A stretch of 64,000 nt of DNA from Cryobacterium cryoconiti (GCF_004403065.1 NZ_SOHA01000017.1:62777-126776), one strand, 5' to 3'. Numbered from the stretch's first letter, positions 23,102 through 32,111 are shown. The notes: generated by a model not told the origin, from the sequence alone. Numbers and translations: made by a program.

Positions 23102-24445
23102 CTACTTGAAGAGGTCGTTGACCTGCTTGTTGACCGCGGAGAGCGACGATGCCGGAGCCTTGCCGCTCATCACGGCCTCCATGGCCGGCGTGACGAGAGC
23201 GTTCACGTCGGAGCGGTGGTCGGTGATCGGGAACAGGAAGGTCGTTCCGTCTTCGACCTGGGTCGTGAAGGCGCTCACGTCGATGCCCTTGGCCTCGAAG
23301 GCCGCGACGGCGGTCTCGGTGGCCGCGGGGAGGGCCGGGAAGACGACGGCGGCTTCGCCGACGACGTTCTGGCAGTCGAGCGAACCCAGGTAGCTGACCC
23401 ACTTCCAGGCCTCCTCCGGGTTCTCGGTGCCGGCCCAGATGTTGTCCGCGAGACCGTTGAACATGGAGGCGCGTTCTCCGCTCGGGCCGGTCGGGGTCGG
23501 GGCGACGGCCGGGGTGAAGGAGTCGTTGGCCGCACCGAACACGGCGCCGGTCATCCAGGAGCCGTTGCTGGCCATGGCCGCCTTGCCGGCGGTGAGCTGG
23601 TCAGACCAGCCGATGCCGGTCTGGGCTTCGAACGACGGCATGTAGCCCTTCTCGACGAGCGAGTACCACCAGTCGATGGTGGCCTGGAACTTGGGGTCGT
23701 CGAAGTTGTACTCGTCGCCCCAGGCGCCGTTGGTCTCTTCCCAGCCGGTGGTGTGGGCGAGGAAGCTCCACTGGGTCTGGCCGTCGGCGCCGCCGGAGTT
23801 TTCCATCCAGATGCCGTAGGTGGCCACCTTGTTCTTGTCGAAGCCGGGCTCGTCGCCGCGCACGCCGTTGGCGTCAACGGTCAGGTGAGCGATGGCAGCC
23901 TCGTAGGTTCCGCCGTCTTCCGGGTTCCATTCCAGGGAGCCGAGCTGTTCGGCGGTCAGGCCGGCGGCATCCGTGAACTGCTCGTTGTAGAACAGGGCGA
24001 TCGTGTCGAAGTCCTTCGGCAGGCCGTACTGCTTGTCGTCGGTGCCCTTCCACAGGTCGCTGAGACCGTCCTGGTAGGCCCCGATGTCGACGCCATCAGC
24101 CTTGATGTAGTCGTCGAGGGGGAGGATCTGGCTGTTCATCATGAACTCGGGGAAGTTCGCGAGGTGGCTGGTGAAGACGTCGTAGTTCGCACCGGACACG
24201 AAACCCGTGTTGATCTTGTTCCAATAATCGTCCCAGCCGAGCTGCTCGACATTCACGGTGATGTCGGGGTTCTTCTTCTGGAAGTCAGCGGCGCACTGCT
24301 CGTAGGCGGGGAGCTGGTTGGCGTCCCAGAGTCCGTAGCTGAGGGTGGTGCCGGCCGCTGAATCAGAGGAGGCAGGTGCTGAACAGGCGGTCAGCACAAG
24401 AGGAATCGCGGCGAGGGATAGGATCGCCACTCGGTTCATCTTCAT
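23102..24445 (-). CDS. Sugar ABC transporter substrate-binding lipoprotein
   Basis: 447 residues from ATG 24445. The N-terminus is a lipoprotein signal peptide with lipobox LTAC (Cys about residue 21), so the protein is anchored outside the membrane. The remainder is a family 1 (MalE-like) solute-binding fold: LPLDDYIKADG, GLPKDFDTIALFYN, GKAAMASNGSWMTG and ENPEEAWKWVSYL. The many Trp and Tyr residues suit a carbohydrate ligand. It lies 59 bp downstream of the MalG-type permease and is followed by the alpha-galactosidase gene. Confidence 0.93.
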   Translation of the reverse strand: MKMNRVAILSLAAIPLVLTACSAPASSDSAAGTTLSYGLWDANQLPAYEQCAADFQKKNPDITVNVEQLGWDDYWNKINTGFVSGANYDVFTSHLANFPEFMMNSQILPLDDYIKADGVDIGAYQDGLSDLWKGTDDKQYGLPKDFDTIALFYNEQFTDAAGLTAEQLGSLEWNPEDGGTYEAAIAHLTVDANGVRGDEPGFDKNKVATYGIWMENSGGADGQTQWSFLAHTTGWEETNGAWGDEYNFDDPKFQATIDWWYSLVEKGYMPSFEAQTGIGWSDQLTAGKAAMASNGSWMTGAVFGAANDSFTPAVAPTPTGPSGERASMFNGLADNIWAGTENPEEAWKWVSYLGSLDCQNVVGEAAVVFPALPAATETAVAAFEAKGIDVSAFTTQVEDGTTFLFPITDHRSDVNALVTPAMEAVMSGKAPASSLSAVNKQVNDLFK

Positions 24446-24504
24446 TGTCGTTCTCTTTCTCTTGGTATTGCGAGGGGTGGTGGGGGAGGGTGAGGTTGAG
24501 GGGG

Positions 24505-25449
24505 TCACTTGACGCCGGATGACTGGATCGAACCGACGATCTTGCGGCCGAAGACCAGCATCAGGATGAAGATCGGCACCGCGGCGACGAGGGCGCCGGC
24601 CATCAGGCCGGCCCAGTCCGGGTTGCCCTGGGGGGTCTGGGATTTGAAGATGCCGAGGCCCACGGTAAGGAGCTTGGAGGACTCGCTCTGTCCGACCAGG
24701 AATGGCCAGAGGTAGTCGTTCCAGTACTGGATGAACTGCAGGATGGCCAGGGTGATGATCTGCGGCCAGGCGAGCGGCACCACGATGGTGCGGAAGATGC
24801 GCCACTGATTCGCGCCGTCGATGACGGCGGCCTCGATGATGCTGCGGTTGATCCCGAGGAAGAACTGACGGAGGAAGAAGATCGCGAACGGGGTCATGAA
24901 CATGGTCGGCAACGCGATACCGAGGATGGTGTTCAGCAGGCCGAGGTCCTTCACGAGGATGAAGTTCGGCAGCAGGGTGAAGATGCCGGGCACCATGAGC
25001 GCGATCAGGAAGATGGCGAAGACCTTGTCGCGTCCCTTCCAGTTGAGCAGGGCGAAGGCGTAGGCGGCCATGGAGCTGAAGGTGACCTGGAACACCGTGA
25101 TCAGCGTGCAGGCGGCGATCGAGTTGAGCATGTACTGGGCGAAGTTGATCGAGGCGCCGGAGCCGCCCTCCGCCATGGCCTCCTCGGGGGTGGCCAGCCC
25201 GAGCACCCGCTGGAGCGGGCCGAAGGTGAAATCGACCGGCAGCAGGCTGAGGGGCTCCGCGAACATGGCACGGTTGTTGCTGAACGCGGTGCGGAACATC
25301 CAGTAGATCGGGAACAGGGTGATCAGGATCACGATGATGAGCGCGAGCCCGCCGAAGAACTTCGCGACCTTCGATTTGGCCAGAGAGGGGTCATCTGCGC
25401 GCGAAGCCTGTTTGGCGGCGCGGCGGGCCTTGACGTCGATAAGGGACAT
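24505..25449 (-). CDS. Carbohydrate ABC transporter permease (MalG type)
   Basis: 314 residues with six membrane helices. The EAA loop that contacts the ATPase is seen in EAAVIDGANQWRIFRTIVVPL (about 210-230, with the conserved Gly). A basic N-terminus precedes the first helix. It starts 4 bp after the stop of the MalF-type permease. No ATP-binding gene occurs in the locus, so a shared MsmK/MsiK-type ATPase encoded elsewhere is expected, as in many Actinobacteria. Confidence 0.94.
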   Translation of the reverse strand: MSLIDVKARRAAKQASRADDPSLAKSKVAKFFGGLALIIVILITLFPIYWMFRTAFSNNRAMFAEPLSLLPVDFTFGPLQRVLGLATPEEAMAEGGSGASINFAQYMLNSIAACTLITVFQVTFSSMAAYAFALLNWKGRDKVFAIFLIALMVPGIFTLLPNFILVKDLGLLNTILGIALPTMFMTPFAIFFLRQFFLGINRSIIEAAVIDGANQWRIFRTIVVPLAWPQIITLAILQFIQYWNDYLWPFLVGQSESSKLLTVGLGIFKSQTPQGNPDWAGLMAGALVAAVPIFILMLVFGRKIVGSIQSSGVK

Positions 25450-25453
25450 GGTG

Positions 25454-26410
25454 CTACCTCTCCAGGTCGGATTCGTTGGCGCGGAGCAGCTTGTTCTGCA
25501 ACAGTGCGATCGCGGCGAGGATGATCATCAGGATGACGGCCAGGGCGGAGGCGTAACCGAAGTCCAGGCGCTCGAAGGCACGCTGGTAGATGTAGTAGTT
25601 GATGGCCCGGGTGGCGTCGACCGGACCGCCGCCGGTGGTCACGGCGATGGTGTCGAAGATCTGGAAGGAACCGACGACGGTGACCACGAGCACGAAGGCG
25701 AGCACGGGGCGCAGCAGCGGCAGGGTGACACTGCGGAAGACCCGCCATTCGCCGGCGCCATCGACCTCGGCTGCTTCGTAGACATCCTTGGGGATGGCCT
25801 GCAGTCCGGCGAAGAGGAGCAGCGCCGTGTAACCGAGGTGGCGCCAGACGTTGACCATGGCGATCGTGCCCATGGCGATGTTCTCGTTGCCGAAGAAGCC
25901 GACCTTGTCGATGCCGAAGAAGTCGAGACCGGCGTTGATGATGCCGAGGTTGTAGTCGCAGAGCCAGAACCAGACCAGGGCCACGATGACGTTGGCGATG
26001 AGGTAGGGAAGCATGATGACGCCGCGCACGACCATCGAGCGGGTGAAGCGTTGCATGAGAACGGCGAGTAAGAGTGCGGCCACGGTCTGGACGCCCACGT
26101 TGATGACCACGTATTGAAGGGTGACCTTGAGGGAGTTCCAGAACACCGGGTCGGTGGAGATCGCCACATAATTGTCGAAGCCGATGAACGTCGGCGGCCG
26201 AAGCAGGTTGTAGTCCGTGAAGCTCAGGTAGAGTCCGCGGAGAGCCGGCCAGGCGAAGAACACGATGAACCCGATCGATGCCGGTATCAGGAAGAGAACC
26301 GCGGACTTCAGTTGCGAGTCGCGGTTCGCTTTCTTCTTAACTTTCTTCGGCACCGAGCGTTTCCGGGGAGTGTCCCTCTGGGGGGCTTCCTTATCTGCGG
26401 TAATCGTCAT
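25454..26410 (-). CDS. Carbohydrate ABC transporter permease (MalF type)
   Basis: 318 residues with six membrane helices and the EAA loop YEAAEVDGAGEWRVFRSVTL (about 218-237). A Lys/Arg-rich N-terminus of ~30 residues precedes the first helix. It is the first gene of the minus-strand transcript and has a strong AGGAGG seven bases before its ATG. It pairs with the MalG-type permease and the lipoprotein to form one importer. Confidence 0.94.
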   Translation of the reverse strand: MTITADKEAPQRDTPRKRSVPKKVKKKANRDSQLKSAVLFLIPASIGFIVFFAWPALRGLYLSFTDYNLLRPPTFIGFDNYVAISTDPVFWNSLKVTLQYVVINVGVQTVAALLLAVLMQRFTRSMVVRGVIMLPYLIANVIVALVWFWLCDYNLGIINAGLDFFGIDKVGFFGNENIAMGTIAMVNVWRHLGYTALLLFAGLQAIPKDVYEAAEVDGAGEWRVFRSVTLPLLRPVLAFVLVVTVVGSFQIFDTIAVTTGGGPVDATRAINYYIYQRAFERLDFGYASALAVILMIILAAIALLQNKLLRANESDLER

Positions 26411-26444
26411 CGATCGACCTCCTCAAACTTCCTTGTTGAGAGAC

Positions 26445-26474
26445 ATCATTTCAGGTTGAAAGTAAGTAAGTCAA
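26445..26474 (-). promoter_or_regulatory. Promoter of sugar transport operon with GTAAGTAAGT repeat
   Basis: On the minus strand TTGACT (26469-26474), an 18-nt spacer and AATGAT (26445-26450) form a plausible promoter. The spacer contains a direct repeat of the 4-mer TTAC (TTACTTACTT), a possible operator. Further out, the direct repeat GTACTA occurs at 26525-26530 and 26535-26540. This 214-bp divergent gap is much richer in A+T than its surroundings. The binding protein is not known; the ROK regulator is the obvious candidate. Confidence 0.4.
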
Positions 26475-26624
26475 TACCGTCGTGATCTTTTTTCACAAAA
26501 GCCGAAATGTCCGGAAATTCGCATGTACTAACAGGTACTATCTTCAAATCTGAAACAAAGCGCTGGTGTTGAGGGGGGTATTGGCGCCTCTCACGCCCTG
26601 AAGTCCAACGAGGATGTGGCACCC

Positions 26625-27605
26625 GTGATTGCTCGGAACGGCTTCTGGATCTGGGACTCCTGGTACGTCCAGGACTCCGGCGACTACCACGCCTTCTATC
26701 TGAAGGCGCCCACGAGTCTGGCGGACCCCGATCTCCGTCACGCCCAGGCGAGGGTCGGGCATTCCGTCTCACGCGACCTGGTGTCGTGGACCACGCTGCC
26801 CGACGCGCTGCCCCCCGGCGCGATCGGAGAGTTCGACGACCTGGCCATTTGGACCGGAAGCATCGTGCGCCACGACGACGTGTGGCACCTTTTTTATACC
26901 GGGGTGGAACAGCGCAGCCGTACCCGGATCCAGCGGGTCGGCCACGCGACATCCGTCGACCTCATCGTCTGGGACCGGGTCTCGCCGACCCCGGTCACAA
27001 CCGCGGATGCCCGGTGGTATTCGACCGCCGCGGCCCCGCCGGAGTTCGACGAGCCGTGGCGCGACCCCTGGGTGTTCCACTCGGCAGCCGACGGGTTGTG
27101 GCACATGCTCGTCACCGCCCGGGAGCCGGATGCCGACGCGTCCCTTCCGGGAGCTCCGACGCACGGCTCGGTCGGGCACTGTGTCTCAGCCGACCTGTTC
27201 GACTGGCAGGTCGCACCATCGCTCAGCCGGCACTCCGGGTTCGCCCAACTCGAGGTTTTGCAGGTGCTGGAGGTCGCCGGTCATCACGTCGTGGTCTTCT
27301 GTGCCACGGCACAGGACGTGATCGCCGCGGGCGTGGAGGCGGTGACCGCCACGTTCACGGCACCCGCCGACGGCCCGCTCGGTCCCTTCCACTTCGACCG
27401 GGCCGAACCCATCCGCGCCGCCGGGATCTACGCCGGTCGCATCCTGCAGCCTGCCGACGGCGGCCCGGTGCTCCTCGGCTTCGTCGAGTCCGACGCCGAC
27501 GGCCTCTTCGTCGGTGTGATCTGCGACCCGATCCCACTCCAGCTGACCAGCCGGGGCACCCTGCAGCCGCATTCCGCCGCCGAGCCCGACCGTCGTGAGG
27601 CCTGA
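26625..27605 (+). CDS. Glycoside hydrolase family 32/43/68-like beta-propeller hydrolase
   Basis: 326 residues from GTG 26625; GAGGA at 26610-26614 fits this start better than the GTG at 26616. Five-bladed propeller features are present: FWIWDSWYVQD with the first Asp near the N-terminus, LAIWTGSIV, and DEPWRDPWVFH with the RDP motif shared by GH32, GH43 and GH68. The C-terminal beta-sandwich of typical GH32 invertases is absent, so fructosidase activity is likely but not certain. It starts the operon that diverges from the sugar ABC genes and is 1 bp from the GH31 gene. Confidence 0.75.
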   Translation: MIARNGFWIWDSWYVQDSGDYHAFYLKAPTSLADPDLRHAQARVGHSVSRDLVSWTTLPDALPPGAIGEFDDLAIWTGSIVRHDDVWHLFYTGVEQRSRTRIQRVGHATSVDLIVWDRVSPTPVTTADARWYSTAAAPPEFDEPWRDPWVFHSAADGLWHMLVTAREPDADASLPGAPTHGSVGHCVSADLFDWQVAPSLSRHSGFAQLEVLQVLEVAGHHVVVFCATAQDVIAAGVEAVTATFTAPADGPLGPFHFDRAEPIRAAGIYAGRILQPADGGPVLLGFVESDADGLFVGVICDPIPLQLTSRGTLQPHSAAEPDRREA

Positions 27606-27606
27606 G

Positions 27607-29181
27607 ATGACGCGCACGGACACGCTGCGCCTGGAACTGCTGTCCGGCGAGAAATGGTGGGGCGGCGCGGTGGCTGACGGGCAGCAGATGCCGTTCGGCA
27701 CGGAGCCGCACCGGCGCGACCTGGCGGTCAACGCGGGCTTCCTCGCCGATGACTCCGCGGGTGCCAACCAGTCGGCGCCCCTGCTGTTGTCCAGTCGGGG
27801 GCGCTCAGTGTGGTCCGAGCATCCGTTCGCGTTCTCTTTCGAGAACGGATGCCTGTCGGTCGCCGGCCAGGGCCTCGTGCAGGCGCGGGCGGGGGACTCG
27901 TTGCGCGAGGCCTTCCGGTACGCCTCGGCGGCCTTCTTTCCGCCGTCGGGCCGGGCCCCGGCCGAGGAACTGTTCACCGGACCGCAGTACAACACCTGGA
28001 TCGAACTGCCATACGCACCGACGCAGCAGGGGGTGCTGGACTACGTGCGGGGCATCCTCGACGCCGGGTTTCCGCCCGGACCGGTGATGATCGACGACAA
28101 CTGGTCGCCCGGTTACGGCAGCTGGACCTTCGACCCGCTGCGGTTCCCGGACCCCGGGGAGATGACCCGGGTTCTCACGGAGTGGGGCTGCACCGTGATG
28201 CTCTGGCTCGTGCCGTTCGTCAGCCCCGACACCGCAGTGTTCCGTGACCTGAACCGGCGCGGCCTGCTGGTGCGCGGGGCCGACGGGGAGGTGGCGATCC
28301 GCCGGTGGTGGAACGGCTACGGCGCCGTGCTCGACGCCACCAACCCGGAGACCGTCGCGTGGCTGACCGCGGGACTCCGTGCGCTGATCGACGATCACGG
28401 CGTGGACGGCTTCAAATTCGACGGCGGCGATCTTCGTGACTACCGGGAGGGGGACCTGACGCTGGTGCCGACCGACCGGGCCGGCCAGTGCGAGGCCTGG
28501 TCCCGGATCGGGCTGGAGTTCCCCGTCAATGAGTACCGCTCCGGGTGGAAGATGGGCGGCCAGCCGTTGGCCGAACGCCTGCACGACAAGCCGCCCGTGT
28601 GGGGTGCCGGCGGCCTCGACTCGCTCATCCCGGAGTCCATCGCCCAGGGTCTGATCGGGTCGGCGTTCGTCTGCCCCGACATGGTCGGCGGCGGAGACCT
28701 CTCGCACTTCGCCGATGTGACAGCCGTGGACCAGGAGCTCTTCGTGCGCTTCGCGCAGTGCGCGGCGCTGTTCCCCATGGTGCAGTTCTCGCTCTCGCCG
28801 TGGCGCGTTCTCGACCCGGAGCATCTCGCCGCGGTGAGGGCCGCCATAGACATCCGGCAGTCCCTGCTGCCCGAAATTCTCGCCCTTGTTCGCGCGGCCG
28901 CGACGACGGGCGAGCCCATCCTGCGGTCGCTCGGATACCACCATCCCGGCTTCGAGCACGTGACGGACCAGTTCCTGCTGGGCGAGGACGTGCTCGTGGC
29001 GCCGGTTCTGCGGCAGGGAGCGACGAGTCGAACCGTGGTCTTCCCTCCGGGCCGCTGGGTCGCCGTTGACGGCTCGAGCCAGATGGGGCCCAGCGCGGCG
29101 GAGTTGCCCGTGACGCTGGGCACGCTGCCCTGGTTTCGGCGCGGGGCTGGTGACGCGTCCGGGAAGGGATCGGACTGCTAG
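27607..29181 (+). CDS. Glycoside hydrolase family 31 TIM-barrel enzyme
   Basis: 524 residues from ATG 27607, one base after the preceding stop. The barrel shows VMIDDNWSPGYGSWTFD (substrate strand), the nucleophile Asp272 in GFKFDGGDLRDY, and WGAGGLDSLIPESI near the acid/base region. The C-terminal beta-sandwich begins around VLVAPVL. It is shorter than classical GH31 alpha-glucosidases (about 650-750) because the N-terminal domain is reduced. No signal peptide, so it acts on imported sugar. Activity could be alpha-glucosidase, alpha-xylosidase or alpha-galactosidase. Confidence 0.82.
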   Translation: MTRTDTLRLELLSGEKWWGGAVADGQQMPFGTEPHRRDLAVNAGFLADDSAGANQSAPLLLSSRGRSVWSEHPFAFSFENGCLSVAGQGLVQARAGDSLREAFRYASAAFFPPSGRAPAEELFTGPQYNTWIELPYAPTQQGVLDYVRGILDAGFPPGPVMIDDNWSPGYGSWTFDPLRFPDPGEMTRVLTEWGCTVMLWLVPFVSPDTAVFRDLNRRGLLVRGADGEVAIRRWWNGYGAVLDATNPETVAWLTAGLRALIDDHGVDGFKFDGGDLRDYREGDLTLVPTDRAGQCEAWSRIGLEFPVNEYRSGWKMGGQPLAERLHDKPPVWGAGGLDSLIPESIAQGLIGSAFVCPDMVGGGDLSHFADVTAVDQELFVRFAQCAALFPMVQFSLSPWRVLDPEHLAAVRAAIDIRQSLLPEILALVRAAATTGEPILRSLGYHHPGFEHVTDQFLLGEDVLVAPVLRQGATSRTVVFPPGRWVAVDGSSQMGPSAAELPVTLGTLPWFRRGAGDASGKGSDC

Positions 29182-29190
29182 GAAGGACTC

Positions 29191-29724
29191 ATGACGATCA
29201 TCGAGGCTCAGGCTGATGTCCGGCGCGCCTATCGTGGCGGTTTCAGCGGCCCGTTGGTGTCGGCGCTCATCTGGGCGATAGCGAACACTGTCTACCTGCT
29301 CGTCTCGCCCGGCGCGGCCATGGTGGCGCTCTTTTTCGGCGGCATGCTGATCTTTCCGCTGTCCGCCGTGATTCTGCGGATGATGCCCGGGCGGATCCCC
29401 CTCCCCGCGGGGCATCCGTCGAATGCTCTCGCCATTCAATCCGCGTTCACTGTGCCCGTCGGGCTGCTCGTCGCCATCGCTCTGGGAACGTACGAACCGG
29501 TTCTGTTCTTTCCGGCGTCGCTGCTGATCGTCGGGGCGCACTACTTCGTCTTCGTGTCCCTGTACGGCACCAGGATCTTCGCGGTACTCGGCGGAACGCT
29601 GGTGGCCCTGGGCGCAATCGGCATGTTCCTCGTGCCCGGAATCGGCGCCGTCAGCGGTTGGATCGGAGGCGCGGTCTTCCTGGTCTTCACTCCGGTCCTG
29701 CTGCGCAGCGGGCGCCGCGCCTGA
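29191..29724 (+). CDS. DUF7010 family membrane protein
   Basis: 177 residues with about six hydrophobic helices and short loops. The start is AQADVRRAYRGGFSGPLVSALIW-like: a helix-capping charged segment leading into the first membrane helix, matching DUF7010 proteins. A second landmark is the PLPAGHPSNALA loop. Function unknown. It begins 9 bp after the GH31 stop and could be co-transcribed, but nothing ties it to sugar use. Confidence 0.65.
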   Translation: MTIIEAQADVRRAYRGGFSGPLVSALIWAIANTVYLLVSPGAAMVALFFGGMLIFPLSAVILRMMPGRIPLPAGHPSNALAIQSAFTVPVGLLVAIALGTYEPVLFFPASLLIVGAHYFVFVSLYGTRIFAVLGGTLVALGAIGMFLVPGIGAVSGWIGGAVFLVFTPVLLRSGRRA

Positions 29725-29806
29725 ACACGCGGGCTCGCGACCTCCAGCTGGCGCGTGCGACGGATGCGGGCAGTAGCGTTCCGCACGGATGCCGCAGACT
29801 GGGCAG

Positions 29807-29965
29807 ATGGATGAGTGCGCCATTGACGCAGATGGCCCGGCGTGCCCGGCGTGTGGGACCGAGATGGCCCCCGACGGTGTGGACACGGCCGAGGGACTCG
29901 AGTCCTGTCACCGTTGCCCACGTTGCAAGCTGGTCGTCGTGGTTCCAGGCTTCTGGGCGGAGTGA
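29807..29965 (+). CDS. Small Cys-rich zinc-ribbon-like protein
   Basis: A 52-residue ORF with ATG 29807 and TGA 29963-29965. It has CPAC (Cys13, Cys16) and a second cluster CHRCPRC (Cys34, 37, 40), which fits a treble-clef or zinc-ribbon knuckle pair, then VVVVPGFWAE at the end. The sequence context gives a GGGCAG just before the start, a weak Shine-Dalgarno. It overlaps the unaligned tail of the minus-strand GYD gene by 58 bp. The Cys spacing would be unusual by chance, but no homologue is recognised. Confidence 0.5.
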   Translation: MDECAIDADGPACPACGTEMAPDGVDTAEGLESCHRCPRCKLVVVVPGFWAE

Positions 29966-30261
29966 AACGGATGTCGCCGACCCAGTACCGCAGGTCGCCA
30001 ACGGGCCGGGAGGTCGGTCGGCCGGGTCGCGGACCCCGCGGAATTGATCACGTGCGAGAGGGCCGCGGCGGATGACGGCTCGGGAACGTCGATCATCCCG
30101 GGGACATCCGTCTCGCCGAGGGCGAAATAGTAGCTCTCCAGCGAGCCGCCCACCGAGGTGAGAGCCGAGACGAGTGCCTTCCGGCGACGGGTGCCGCCTT
30201 CGCGCATCAGGCCTGTGGTTCCGTCGCTCACGTATTTCGCTTCGAGCAGATACCTGCTCAT
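29908..30261 (-). CDS. GYD-domain protein with unrelated C-terminal tail
   Basis: 117 residues in the open frame. Residues 1 to about 77 match the GYD family (a dimeric alpha/beta-barrel): SRYLLEAKYVSDGTTGLMRE, ESYYFALGETDV and AAALSHVINSAGSA. After this the family normally continues with about 20 residues ending in LLTPEE; here it continues for 40 residues without similarity (PARWRPAVLGRRHPF). No LLTPEE-like remnant is seen in the other frames. The 3' end was probably replaced by a deletion or rearrangement, so the product may be non-functional. Confidence 0.6.
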   Translation of the reverse strand: MSRYLLEAKYVSDGTTGLMREGGTRRRKALVSALTSVGGSLESYYFALGETDVPGMIDVPEPSSAAALSHVINSAGSATRPTDLPARWRPAVLGRRHPFHSAQKPGTTTTSLQRGQR

Positions 30262-30330
30262 GGTTATCTACCGTCCTGTGTGTTCAGGTCTCGAGCATCC
30301 CGAGGAGTGCCCGAGACCTGTTGCGCGGCG

Positions 30331-30525
30331 ACCTGTCGAGACCCCCGGTGGTCGAGCCCGCTCCCGGTGGTCGAGCCTGTCGAGACCCGGCGGTCGAGCC
30401 CGCTCCCGGTGGTCGAGCCTGTCGAGACCCGGTGGTCGAGCCCGCTCCCGGTGGTCGAGCCTGTCGAGACCGGCGAGCCGTCCCGCTCCCGGTGGTCGAG
30501 CCTGTCGAGACCCGGCGAGCCGACC
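30331..30525 (-). repeat. Dispersed repeat array D, upstream of second DUF222/HNH gene
   Basis: Five or more cores reading GGTCTCGACAGGCTCGACC on the minus strand, in a higher-order pattern with CGAGCCCGCTCCC spacers; some units are partial (a core lacking the middle). The last units are near-identical to array A at the window start. The 353-bp gap (30262-30614) holds only this array and the promoter of the following gene. Confidence 0.93.
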
Positions 30526-30579
30526 CTGATCATTTAGAACACGACTTCGAAAACAAGCTCACGAATATGTGACAGACTC

Positions 30580-30608
30580 TCGACTACGCGTACTATTCCT
30601 GATATCCT
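30580..30608 (+). promoter_or_regulatory. Promoter of second DUF222/HNH gene (leaderless)
   Basis: TCGACT (30580-30585), 17-nt spacer containing the palindrome TACGCGTA, and TATCCT (30603-30608), then 6 nt to the ATG. Identical hexamers and spacing to 119-147, although the sequence further upstream of the two genes has diverged. The conserved block suggests selection or recent copying of the control region. Confidence 0.55.
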
Positions 30609-30614
30609 CGACGC

Positions 30615-32108
30615 ATGACCACCACCGCAGACGACCTCAGAACGGCAACGGATGCCGTCGCCCGCCTGGGCTCCTCCTGCGCCGACTATGAGGCCCTGCC
30701 CGACGCCGAGGTGCTGGCCGGTCAGAAGCAGATCGCAGCCGCCCGCCGCCTCCTCGACACCCGCTCCGCGTGGATGGCGGCGACCATCGCCCGTCGCTCC
30801 CGGCCCGAGCTCGGCCACTCCGGCCTGGCCGCGCAGCAGGGCTTTCTTTCACCGGAGGCGCTGATCCAGACGGTGACCGGTTCAACCAAGAATGATGCGT
30901 TCAAGCTCGTCGCCGTCGGCACGATGATGGCCGATGCCGAGGCAGCGGAGAAACTGGTCGAGGCGGCTGTGGAGTCGCCCGATGCGGATCCCGCCGCGGT
31001 CGCGGAGTTCGTGGCGAAGGTGCCGTGGCAGGCACCGATCGCCCGAGCTGTCACCGACGGCAGCCTCTCGGTCGATGCGGCCGAGTCGATCCGTTCCGGT
31101 CTGGGGCAGATCGATGCCGCGGTCACTGCCGAGAAGCTGGGCACCGCCCTCGAGGCGCTCCTCGTTGAGGCGGCGTCACTGAACGCAGATCAGGTCTTCA
31201 AGCTCGCCCGGCGCCTGCGCGACCAGCTCGACGAGGCCGGTATCGCCGCCCGGGAGAAGCAGGCCCACGACGACCGGTTCCTGCGGGTCTATCGACTGGA
31301 CAACGGCAAGGTGCGCCTGCACGGGCTCTTCGCCCCGGAAGACGGCGAGTTCGTGCTCTCCACGTTCGACTCGATCACGAGCCCCCGCCGTGGCGGCGTG
31401 CGCTTCGTCGACAAAGACAAGGCCGCCTGGGCCAAACGTGTGCAGGACGACCCCCGCACCACGGAGCAGATCGCCGCCGACGCCCTCGTGCAGTTGCTGA
31501 AGATCGCCGGCGAAGCCGACCAGGGCCGCGTCTTCGGCGGCCGCCGCCCCGCGGTGCGGGTGATCGTGACCGAGAAGGCTGTGAAGGAGGGCCAGCCGGC
31601 CGGCCAGCCGGCCCCCGGCCAGGCCGCCCAGGGTGGCCCGGTTCCCGCCGAAGACACCGAAACCCGCGAAGCCGCCGCCCACGGTCAGATCGAGGGCAGC
31701 CCCGTCCCCATCTCGCAGGAGACCATCGACCGGCTGCTCTGCGACACCGGAACCCGCGGCATCCAGGTCGACGACACCGGGCAGATCATCAACGTCGGCC
31801 GTGACCGCCGTCTCTTCACCGAGGCGCAGCGCGCCGCGATGGGTGTCCGTGACGGGGGCTGCCGTTGGGTGGATTGCGACCGATCACCCGCGTGGTCTGA
31901 GGCACACCACATCAACGAATGGCTCGCGGACAACGGGTACACCGACCTTGCCGACGGGGTGCTGCTGTGTCATCCGCACCATCTGCTGCTGCATAACCAG
32001 CATTGGACGATCATCCGCACCGGAAACGACTATTGGCTCCGGCCGCCGGTCGACGTTGACCCGGAGCAGAACCTGATCGCACTGCCCAGCAAGCGCGCGG
32101 GGGCTTAG
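30615..32108 (+). CDS. DUF222 domain-containing HNH endonuclease (13E12 repeat family), second copy
   Basis: 497 residues, roughly 93% identical by eye to the copy at 154-1593. Differences cluster around residues 125-150 and in the linker before the HNH domain, where this copy has an extra ~18 residues rich in Gly, Pro, Gln and Ala. The nuclease motif is intact: CRWVDCD, AHHINEW, CHPHHLLLHNQHW. It is leaderless like its paralogue, preceded by a minus-oriented repeat array and followed by a plus-oriented one. The two cassettes look like products of duplication or gene conversion across about 29 kb. Confidence 0.93.
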   Translation: MTTTADDLRTATDAVARLGSSCADYEALPDAEVLAGQKQIAAARRLLDTRSAWMAATIARRSRPELGHSGLAAQQGFLSPEALIQTVTGSTKNDAFKLVAVGTMMADAEAAEKLVEAAVESPDADPAAVAEFVAKVPWQAPIARAVTDGSLSVDAAESIRSGLGQIDAAVTAEKLGTALEALLVEAASLNADQVFKLARRLRDQLDEAGIAAREKQAHDDRFLRVYRLDNGKVRLHGLFAPEDGEFVLSTFDSITSPRRGGVRFVDKDKAAWAKRVQDDPRTTEQIAADALVQLLKIAGEADQGRVFGGRRPAVRVIVTEKAVKEGQPAGQPAPGQAAQGGPVPAEDTETREAAAHGQIEGSPVPISQETIDRLLCDTGTRGIQVDDTGQIINVGRDRRLFTEAQRAAMGVRDGGCRWVDCDRSPAWSEAHHINEWLADNGYTDLADGVLLCHPHHLLLHNQHWTIIRTGNDYWLRPPVDVDPEQNLIALPSKRAGA

Positions 32109-32111
32109 TCC

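Noticed and set aside
29541-29921. Minus-strand ORF opposite the DUF7010 end and the Cys-rich ORF.
   Set aside because: Composition is typical of antisense frames, without any motif or ribosome-binding site.
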